DNA from: Planctomycetaceae bacterium
GTDB taxonomy: Bacteria; Planctomycetota; Planctomycetia; Pirellulales; UBA1268
Length of the DNA stretch: 5,305 nt
Assembly: GCA_030616935.1 (NCBI GenBank)
Contig: JAUWWJ010000151.1
Coordinates: 1 to 5,305 of the forward strand
Reading direction: 5' to 3'
A model generated the notes under the pieces. The model searched no databases. It had not been told where the DNA came from and saw nothing but the letters and a program-made list of their open reading frames with translations. Positions 1-5,305 of the stretch are shown one piece after another. Position 1 is the stretch's first letter; every line of letters begins with the position of its first letter. A program made the position numbers and the translations under genes.

Positions 1-942
1 AGCCTGGGGAACAACTTCAGTGACAAGGCTTTCGAGCGTTTGCCCAATCATCTCTTCAGGGCTTTCAATTCGCCATGGACTAATAAGGCTGGTAGGCATG
101 AACCCTCGGATTCCGGCGACGTCGCAGTCAAGCCCGCCTTTGTTGACAGCAGTACATCGTGCTTCAACGATCATGCCAACTTCCAATTGAGACCAGTCCT
201 CTACCGCAACCGCTCGGTTTGCAGGAGCAACTTCATAAAGGCCGTCTTCTTCATTGCGTCCTCCTACTGATAGTTCTAGCGTCTGTCCTACTTCAGGTAG
301 CTCATCACTTTCTTCAAATAAACCTGCGAGTTGAAGAGCACCTTGTCGTTGGTTTCCCAGGTCGATAAAGGCGGTCTCAGGGCCAATTGAGAGAATGGTT
401 CCCTCAACTTTTGCACCTGGCTGAATTGGTTGATCAACGAGAGACGTTTGTTCCAGTAATGATTCGACTTCAAGCCCGGCTAGGGCTGCTTCAAAATCCT
501 GCTCAAGATCTTCATCGAGATCTTGTCTCAGGTTTGGGATATTTACCCGCTTCTGATGAGGTATCGAGTCGGTGAAAGCGGACGCCTTACTGCCACGGTC
601 TGGTTTTCCACGGCGACGCTCTTTTGTTTTTTTCGGCCGAGTGTTCTTCTCATCTTCCGTTGTGGAGGAGGATGCGTCACTTGTTTCTGATGGCGTGTCA
701 CCTGAAGTCGAAGCAGTCTTGGACGTGATGTACGTGTAGCTTGCCGCCGTCTCTGCTTGTGCGGAATCGGTTCGCTGTGTACCTATTGCAATTCGTCGTT
801 TTGGGCGATCACTATCAGGAGTTGATTGTTGGGAACTTTCATTTTCCTGAAGTGTGTCTCTATCAACAGCCTTAGATGCTGAATCGCTATCGCGAGGTTG
901 AGACTCTGCGGACTCAGTTCTGCTGCCGGCTGTGTCGTCCAT
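1..942 (-). CDS. S1 RNA-binding-domain protein (ribosomal protein S1-like), 3' end cut by the window edge
   Basis: An open frame runs from the ATG at 942 to base 1 without a stop, giving 314 residues. Residues 1-130 are low-complexity, rich in Ser, Thr, Asp and Glu, with a basic patch at 103-118 (PKKTKERRRGKPDRG), and are probably disordered. Residues 134-170 form an acidic helical linker (DLDEDLEQDFEAAL). A first S1 fold spans about 174-240 (PGAKVEGTILSIGPETAFID, then QGALQL). A second starts at about 254 (VGMIVEARCTAVNKGGLDCD, then RGFMP) and runs towards the window edge. S1 folds bind single-stranded RNA. Proteins of this shape, much shorter than the six-domain E. coli S1, are commonly annotated as 30S ribosomal protein S1 in planctomycetes, so a role in translation or RNA binding is likely but its exact function is inference. 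The start is supported by an AAGG eight bases upstream. The gene lies 21 bases downstream of tRNA-Leu on the same strand. Confidence 0.85.
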   Translation of the reverse strand, partial: MDDTAGSRTESAESQPRDSDSASKAVDRDTLQENESSQQSTPDSDRPKRRIAIGTQRTDSAQAETAASYTYITSKTASTSGDTPSETSDASSSTTEDEKNTRPKKTKERRRGKPDRGSKASAFTDSIPHQKRVNIPNLRQDLDEDLEQDFEAALAGLEVESLLEQTSLVDQPIQPGAKVEGTILSIGPETAFIDLGNQRQGALQLAGLFEESDELPEVGQTLELSVGGRNEEDGLYEVAPANRAVAVEDWSQLEVGMIVEARCTAVNKGGLDCDVAGIRGFMPTSLISPWRIESPEEMIGQTLESLVTEVVPQA

Positions 943-950
943 CAAAAGAA

Positions 951-954
951 CCTT
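951..954 (-). promoter_or_regulatory. Probable ribosome binding site of the S1-domain gene
   Basis: On the minus strand the sequence reads AAGG, then eight bases, then the ATG at 942. It is a short Shine-Dalgarno match lying inside the 21-base gap between the tRNA 3' end and the start codon. It supports the chosen start. Because it sits so close to the tRNA, tRNA 3' processing would leave a leader of only about 21 bases on the mRNA. Confidence 0.5.
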
Positions 955-963
955 AATGAATAA

Positions 964-1047
<84 letters not shown>

Positions 1048-1105
1048 GGAGAGTGAGTCAGTGTGGCTCTTGACCTGAGGCTTTTACCAGATCTGCCACG
1101 ATCTT

Positions 1106-1729
1106 CTATTGTCGGCCCCTTTGCTCGTCAGTCAAGCGATCCACGGTTTGTTGGTGGCCAGTTGTTACTGGGATGGCTTGTATCGGCTGCACGAGTTGCT
1201 GAATCCGGCCGACTGCAACAAGCGTAGAGAATAATGAAATACTCCAGACGGCATCACCCACGGGCATCCAGCGATAGAATGGAAGAGCAGCTATGTAACA
1301 CGTTGTGAGGCCAGATAAAGTATGTGGGTAGAGTTCAGACAGAGCCCACGTAGTAAAGTTCGTTGTTGTAAAAAAGATGAGAGAGGAGGCAAGGCTTCCT
1401 CCCAAGACCGCAACCCACCCTTGTCGTTGGACGAGACTGCCAAATAATACCGGACAGATAAGCGAAACATATACAACAAGAGCCATAACAGTAGAGCCAT
1501 AGCCAGGCAGTGCCATATTGCTAATTACAAGTGCTACAATTGGAACCGCTGCAGCAGTGAGCGAAATTCCAAAAAGAGAGCCTGCCGCAAGTCCAATAGC
1601 AGCGAATGGAGTAACGTTATAAGCGGGTTGCCACAGCCTGCCGCAAATTCCAACTGCAACGAGGGCAAGCCATAATGCAATTTTTGCACGCGAACTGAAT
1701 TTTAGTGAATCACCTAGTTTTGAAGCCAT
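1106..1729 (-). CDS. DUF6580-type integral membrane protein (putative transporter component)
   Basis: The 207-residue product is very hydrophobic, with about six membrane segments near residues 15-30, 41-54, 56-73, 78-100, 105-125 and 156-174, and a hydrophilic tail from about 176. Two stretches resemble the DUF6580 family as I remember it: NVTPFAAIGLAAGSLFG at 38-54, and the region 113-152 containing SSLIFFTTTNF, LYPHTLSGL and CYIAALPF. Family members are about this size. They have been described as putative transport proteins resembling the substrate-binding (S) components of ECF transporters, but no substrate is established and none can be inferred from the neighbours here. The start at 1729 is the first ATG of the frame and puts a Lys/Arg-containing segment before the first membrane helix; no strong Shine-Dalgarno is visible upstream. 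The gene is divergent from fadB and on the same strand as the downstream tRNA-Leu. The family call is from motif memory, not a search. Confidence 0.75.
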   Translation of the reverse strand: MASKLGDSLKFSSRAKIALWLALVAVGICGRLWQPAYNVTPFAAIGLAAGSLFGISLTAAAVPIVALVISNMALPGYGSTVMALVVYVSLICPVLFGSLVQRQGWVAVLGGSLASSLIFFTTTNFTTWALSELYPHTLSGLTTCYIAALPFYRWMPVGDAVWSISLFSTLVAVGRIQQLVQPIQAIPVTTGHQQTVDRLTDEQRGRQ

Positions 1730-1793
1730 CAGACTGCTCGGTATAGAAGAGATAGAAATAAGAAACCAATAGTTCCTATGGATATCATAATAC

Positions 1794-1811
1794 GGGTCTT
1801 TTTAAAGGCCC
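1794..1811. promoter_or_regulatory. Imperfect palindrome, possible operator
   Basis: GGGTCTTT and AAAGGCCC face each other across TT, giving eight opposed positions with a single T/G exception. It lies between the two divergent start codons, next to the TATTAT candidate for the minus-strand gene and 109 bases upstream of fadB. Beta-oxidation operons are often controlled by repressors that bind palindromes (FadR or TetR-family regulators), so an operator is possible. The sequence does not match a site I can name, and the role is inference. Confidence 0.25.
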
Positions 1812-1906
1812 AGCGGTCTCTAAAACTCTCGGTACACTAGCGGTTTTTGTCAATCGAGCACGTGAATGCAGTAAGCCCGGAACTCTGCTACAGGAAGTAC
1901 CACGAC

Positions 1907-1910
1907 AGGA
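1907..1910 (+). promoter_or_regulatory. Ribosome binding site of fadB
   Basis: AGGA lies nine bases before the ATG at 1920. An in-frame TAA at 1872-1874, with no ATG or GTG codon between it and 1920, fixes this as the first usable start. Confidence 0.6.
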
Positions 1911-1919
1911 TCACCGACT

Positions 1920-4136
1920 ATGCTGGAACCAATAGCAACCCTCAGCACCCTCGTCATTGAGAAATTATCAGGGGGGATAACTGCTATTGGCATCAATGTG
2001 CCGGGCCACTCACAGAATGTGATGAATCAGGTTTTTATGCAAGAACTTGAACAAGTTTTTGCCTTTCTTCAACAAAACCCACCCCGCGGTCTTCTTGTAG
2101 GGTCTCTTCGAGATGATTCATTTCTTGCTGGTGCTGACATTGGTCAGATTGATACCGTTCGGTCGTTGCTACCCGCTCGCCTGAAGGAGTTATGTGATAA
2201 CGGCAGAAACCTCCTTGGTATGTTTGCTTCATTGCCATGGCCAAGCGTTGCAGTAATAGATGGCGTTTGCCTTGGGGGAGGTCTTGAACTTGCGCTTGCA
2301 TGTGATCTACGCATAGCGACTGAAAAACACAAGACAATTCTCGGCATGCCGGAAGTTAAGCTTGGGCTGTTACCCGGGTGGGGTGGCACTGTTCGTTTGC
2401 CCCGACTAATCGGAACCGGTCCTGCGATCGAACTAATAGCTTCGGGTGATGCGATTACCGGTTCTCAAGCGAAGACTCTTGGTTTAGTTGACGCCTGTGT
2501 GCCTGTTCATTCAGCACGAGAGTCAGCATGTGTCTTAATCGAGCAAGCCATTGCTACTGGAGACTATTTAAAACGTCGATCTGAGTTGCAGTTGCCGCAC
2601 GTTCTGGATAAGCCAGAGAGTGATTTTTTATTAGCGACCACAGGCGCTGTCATTGTGGGTCGTACAAATGGAAATTATCCAGCACCGATGGTTGCTTTCA
2701 ACACAATCATGCAGGGTGCTACACAGTCAATAAGTGAAGCAGCCGCTCTTGAAAGCAAAGCCTTTTCTGAACTGGCAAAAACGTCAGTCGCAAAACAACT
2801 CCTTCGTGTGTACCGGCTTGGTGAACGAAACCGCAGTGACTGTGGCCTTGGCAAGTCAGCACAATTGACTCCAAATAAGTCGCTGCGCGTAAACGAGTTG
2901 CAAAAGCCATCAATTGTTGGCGCAGGGATTATGGGTGCTGGTATTACAGCACGTCACGTGCGATCAGGGTTTGTTACAAAGCTTGTGGACATCAATGCTG
3001 AGACACTTGGGCAAAGCATTCCTACTATTCTCCAGGAGGCTGCTTGGGACCGTTACTATCAAAAAACCAATCAGGAGAGAGTGGGCGAGTTGACAGGTCG
3101 TCTCATGTCTTCAACACAACTGTCATCAATCGCAGACACGGATATCGTTATAGAAAGTGTGATTGAACGGACGGACTTAAAACGACAGGTGCTTGCAGAA
3201 ATTGAATCCACAGTTTCCCCGAGTACTATTATTTGCACGAATACATCAACAAATCCGATAGCGACACTTGCCGATGTATTCTCTGATCCGACACGGTTTT
3301 GTGGGATGCATTTCTTCAATCCGGTCAGGAAAATGTCCTTGGTCGAAGTCATTCGCGGTCCAGATACCAGTGACGCCACAGTTGCTTCAGTCGTTCTGCA
3401 CGCAAAACGACTGAAGAAAGTTCCAGTTGTCGTTCAAGACAGTCCAGGATTTCTTGTCAATCGGGTTCTGACACCATACCTGCATGAATCAGTTGAATTG
3501 TTACGGGAAGGAGTTGATCCATCACGAATTGACAAAGTTTCTCGACGATTTGGTATGCCTCTCGGGCCACTTGAACTCTATGACATGGTTGGCCTTGATA
3601 CCGCCTTCTACGCCGGTCTGGTCATGGCAAATGCTATTGGCGATCGTATTGACGCCTCGCCCGTCATACCGGCACTCGTCAAAGCTGGTTGGTTAGGGCG
3701 CAAAGCAGGAATAGGATTTTATACATACAAGAATGCTGGTCATGATGCAAAAATCGAAAGTGTCAATGAGAAACTAAATGATCTAATCGATCCATATCGT
3801 TTGGCAGAGCAGCAGACAACTGATGAGCAAATTCGTGACCGATTGTTCTTGCCGATGTTACTCGAATCACTCCTTGTCCTGGATGAAGGTATTGTGCGGG
3901 ATGGATGTGATATCGATCTCGCTGTTATTCATGCACTTGGATTTCCGGCGTTCCGTGGTGGAGTACTTGCATGGGGTGATTTCCTTGGTGCAGCTGAGGT
4001 TGTTCGTCGGCTTGATCAATTTAAAGACCTGGGGCCACGAATGAAACCACCGGCAAGGCTTCTGGTTCATGCTGAATCAGGTCGCCCTTTTACATCGGTG
4101 GAAGAAAGCGAAAGTCATTCAAGGAAAGCTACTTGA
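1920..4136 (+). CDS. fadB: Fatty acid oxidation complex subunit alpha: enoyl-CoA hydratase / L-3-hydroxyacyl-CoA dehydrogenase
   Basis: The 738-residue protein (E. coli FadB is 729, FadJ 714) catalyses two steps of cytoplasmic fatty-acid beta-oxidation: hydration of trans-2-enoyl-CoA and NAD-dependent oxidation of L-3-hydroxyacyl-CoA. Residues 1-200 are a crotonase domain with the oxyanion-hole motif FLAGADI (68-74) and LGGGLE (118-123), including catalytic E123, and the second catalytic glutamate E145 in GMPEVKLGLLPGWGGT. A linker carries the family motif GNYPAP (251-256). The dehydrogenase Rossmann fold starts at 331 with GAGIMG (334-339) and the NAD-binding D357. Its active-site set S443, H464 (HFFNPV), E476 and N514 has the same spacing as human HAD. 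The C-terminal 3HCDH domains cover about 508-738. The 22-residue spacing of the two glutamates is FadJ-like, whereas the dehydrogenase half (MHFFNPV, LVEVIRG, IDKV) reads closer to FadB, so the subfamily is uncertain. It is followed after 9 bases by the thiolase gene. Confidence 0.95.
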   Translation: MLEPIATLSTLVIEKLSGGITAIGINVPGHSQNVMNQVFMQELEQVFAFLQQNPPRGLLVGSLRDDSFLAGADIGQIDTVRSLLPARLKELCDNGRNLLGMFASLPWPSVAVIDGVCLGGGLELALACDLRIATEKHKTILGMPEVKLGLLPGWGGTVRLPRLIGTGPAIELIASGDAITGSQAKTLGLVDACVPVHSARESACVLIEQAIATGDYLKRRSELQLPHVLDKPESDFLLATTGAVIVGRTNGNYPAPMVAFNTIMQGATQSISEAAALESKAFSELAKTSVAKQLLRVYRLGERNRSDCGLGKSAQLTPNKSLRVNELQKPSIVGAGIMGAGITARHVRSGFVTKLVDINAETLGQSIPTILQEAAWDRYYQKTNQERVGELTGRLMSSTQLSSIADTDIVIESVIERTDLKRQVLAEIESTVSPSTIICTNTSTNPIATLADVFSDPTRFCGMHFFNPVRKMSLVEVIRGPDTSDATVASVVLHAKRLKKVPVVVQDSPGFLVNRVLTPYLHESVELLREGVDPSRIDKVSRRFGMPLGPLELYDMVGLDTAFYAGLVMANAIGDRIDASPVIPALVKAGWLGRKAGIGFYTYKNAGHDAKIESVNEKLNDLIDPYRLAEQQTTDEQIRDRLFLPMLLESLLVLDEGIVRDGCDIDLAVIHALGFPAFRGGVLAWGDFLGAAEVVRRLDQFKDLGPRMKPPARLLVHAESGRPFTSVEESESHSRKAT

Positions 4137-4138
4137 GG
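4135..4138 (+). promoter_or_regulatory. Ribosome binding site of fadA, overlapping the fadB stop
   Basis: GAGG at 4135-4138 overlaps the TGA stop of fadB (4134-4136) and stands seven bases before the ATG at 4146. An in-frame TGA at 4140-4142 rules out any earlier thiolase start. The layout suggests that translation of the two subunits is coupled, which suits proteins that assemble into one complex. Confidence 0.7.
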
Positions 4139-4145
4139 GTGAAAA

Positions 4146-5305
4146 ATGACACGATTGTCTCGCTCCCCGGAAAATACCCCAGTTGTTGTGTCCTGCTGTC
4201 GAACTGCAATCGGTCGCTCTGATGCAGATCATGGTGTTTTCCGAGAAGTCCGTGGTGATGAGCTAGCTGCTTTAGTCGTAGCCGAAGCGGTCGCAAGAGG
4301 AAGAGTACCACCAGAATGTATCGAGGATGTTCTTGTAGGCGTGACTCAGCAACGAGCAGAGCTTGGCGGTAATGCAGCGCGTACAATAGCCATGTTGGCG
4401 GGGCTGCCTTTCACTGCGGCAGCTTCCACAACGAATCGTTTGTGTGGTTCATCACTACAAGGTTTGTCGCAGGCATGCCATTCGATCGTAGCTGGTGCAG
4501 AAGATGTGCATGTTGTTGCAGGCGTTGAGCATATGCAACGCCTTCCAATGAATTCTCAAATCAACTTTCATCCTCAAGCTTTTTCAAGGTCGAGTCGTGC
4601 GGTCCTTTCAATGGGCTTGACGGCCGAGTTTCTCGCCTCGAGTCGTGGTATCAGTCGCAAGTCACAAGAGCAATATGCACTTGAAAGTCATCGTCGAGCA
4701 ACACAAGCAACAGATGCAGGATTTTTTAAAAATGAGATTATTCAGTGCCAGGGTTTGGATGACAATGGCGTCCTCGCTTTCGTAGATCGTGACCAGTCGA
4801 TTCGTTCTGATGCAAACCTTGCAGCAATGGAGAAACTTAACCCGGTATTTTTGCCAAAACTAGGGAGTGTCACTGCTGCTACAAGTGCTCCATTGAGTGA
4901 CGGAGCCGCTGCAATGGTTGTTATGTCTGAAGCAACAGCGCGTCGTCATCAGCTCACACCTCTGGTTCGCGTGGTAAGCACAGCGGTTGTTGGTGTGTCG
5001 CCAGCTTTGATGGGTATGGGGCCGGTGTACGCGACTCGTAAAGTGCTTCATCGTTCGGGACTTCGCTTGCAGGATATTGAGATCTTAGAATTAAACGAAG
5101 CTTTTGCGGTTCAGGCTATTGCGTGTATCGAAGAATTAAAACTTGATTACGACAAGGTGAATGTTTGTGGTGGCAGTTTGGCTATTGGACATCCTCTCGG
5201 AGCAAGTGGTGCTCGCATTTCAACAACACTTATTCACGCAATGCGAGATCGTCAGATTCGTCTTGGCTTGGCTACGATGTGTGTTGGGCTTGGACAGGGA
5301 GTCGC
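4146..5305 (+). CDS. fadA: 3-ketoacyl-CoA thiolase, FadA type (beta subunit), last residues beyond the window
   Basis: The 386 complete codons visible match FadA thiolases along the whole length. The enzyme cleaves 3-ketoacyl-CoA with free CoA to give acetyl-CoA and a shortened acyl-CoA, the last step of a beta-oxidation round, and in E. coli forms a complex with the alpha subunit. The nucleophile is C100 in TTNRLCGSSLQGL. Further conserved parts are GVEHM (126-130), SDGAAAMVVMSE (261-272), NEAF (317-320), GGSLAIGHPLGASGARI with catalytic H349, and CVGLGQG with the second catalytic cysteine C379. Phrases such as MGLTAEFLA, GISRKSQEQYA and FFKNEIIQ are FadA-like. FadI, the anaerobic paralogue, is longer (436 residues) and differs around the cysteine. 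E. coli FadA has 387 residues and only about eight after this point, so the gene is nearly complete. The N-terminus is about nine residues longer than in E. coli. Nine bases separate it from fadB, so the two form an operon in the order fadB-fadA. Confidence 0.95.
   Translation, partial: MTRLSRSPENTPVVVSCCRTAIGRSDADHGVFREVRGDELAALVVAEAVARGRVPPECIEDVLVGVTQQRAELGGNAARTIAMLAGLPFTAAASTTNRLCGSSLQGLSQACHSIVAGAEDVHVVAGVEHMQRLPMNSQINFHPQAFSRSSRAVLSMGLTAEFLASSRGISRKSQEQYALESHRRATQATDAGFFKNEIIQCQGLDDNGVLAFVDRDQSIRSDANLAAMEKLNPVFLPKLGSVTAATSAPLSDGAAAMVVMSEATARRHQLTPLVRVVSTAVVGVSPALMGMGPVYATRKVLHRSGLRLQDIEILELNEAFAVQAIACIEELKLDYDKVNVCGGSLAIGHPLGASGARISTTLIHAMRDRQIRLGLATMCVGLGQGV

Larger units (their letters stand above)
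1730..1919. other. Divergent intergenic region between the DUF6580-type gene and fadB
   Basis: This 190-base stretch must carry the promoters for both directions unless the genes are read from further away. It is AT-rich near the DUF6580 side. A TATTAT on the minus strand (1787-1792) could be a -10 box for that gene, but no convincing -35 lies 16-18 bases upstream of it. On the plus strand TACACT (1833-1838) and TTGTCA (1847-1852) resemble -10 and -35 boxes individually but are not correctly paired. No coding frame or RNA gene is apparent. I therefore call no promoter firmly. Confidence 0.4.

Noticed and set aside
288..473. Minus-strand reading frame of 61 codons inside the S1-domain gene
   Set aside because: It is an out-of-frame shadow of the 314-codon frame running from 942 to base 1, which has clear S1 motifs.
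40..575. Three plus-strand reading frames of 62-76 codons
   Set aside because: They lie antisense to the S1-domain gene, show no recognisable motifs and have no good ribosome sites.
627..633. Run of seven A residues in the S1-gene mRNA, a possible slippery site
   Set aside because: The codon phase (CCG AAA AAA ACA) does not fit the standard -1 slippery heptamer, and the long frame continues intact into S1 motifs on the far side.
1048..1105. Possible terminator or tRNA promoter between the membrane-protein gene and tRNA-Leu
   Set aside because: No stable hairpin followed by a T run, and no properly spaced -35/-10 pair, could be found in these 58 bases.
2035..2389. Two minus-strand frames of 81-100 codons within fadB
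   Set aside because: They are antisense to the crotonase domain of fadB, whose frame carries all catalytic motifs; no family features were seen in them.
3071..3379. Minus-strand frame of 102 codons within fadB
   Set aside because: It is antisense to the dehydrogenase active-site region, and its composition simply mirrors the conserved fadB codons.
4129..4386. Minus-strand frame of 85 codons across the fadB/fadA junction
   Set aside because: It overlaps the start of the well-supported thiolase gene in antisense and has no recognisable motif.

Overview
The window most likely comes from a bacterial chromosome, plausibly a planctomycete. The reasons are the architecture and motifs of the S1-domain protein (a long Ser/Asp-rich N-terminus, then two S1 repeats, the second with an NKGGL core), the DUF6580-type membrane protein, and a tRNA gene with no encoded CCA. 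This taxonomic guess is inference. There are no mobile elements, CRISPR arrays or phage genes. Codon use looks even across the genes, by eye only.

Layout. Positions 1-942 (minus strand) hold the first 314 residues of an S1 RNA-binding-domain protein whose 3' end lies outside the window. Only 21 bases upstream of its start is a complete class II tRNA-Leu with anticodon GAG (964-1047, minus). A further 58 bases upstream is a 207-residue multi-pass membrane protein of the DUF6580 type (1106-1729, minus). These three units point the same way with no clear terminator between them, so they may be read as one transcript. A 190-base divergent intergenic region (1730-1919) contains an imperfect palindrome.

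On the plus strand lies a fatty-acid beta-oxidation operon. A FadB/FadJ-type multifunctional alpha subunit (1920-4136) is followed after 9 bases by a FadA-type 3-ketoacyl-CoA thiolase (4146 to the window end, lacking probably only its last few residues). Together they would carry out the last three steps of each beta-oxidation round: hydration of enoyl-CoA, NAD-dependent oxidation of L-3-hydroxyacyl-CoA, and thiolytic release of acetyl-CoA. All expected catalytic residues of the three active sites are visible.

I see no evidence for a new biological system. The points most worth a second look are the tRNA-Leu/S1 linkage, which leaves almost no room for a separate S1 promoter, the long disordered N-terminus of the S1 protein, and the mixed FadJ/FadB character of the alpha subunit paired with a FadA-type thiolase.
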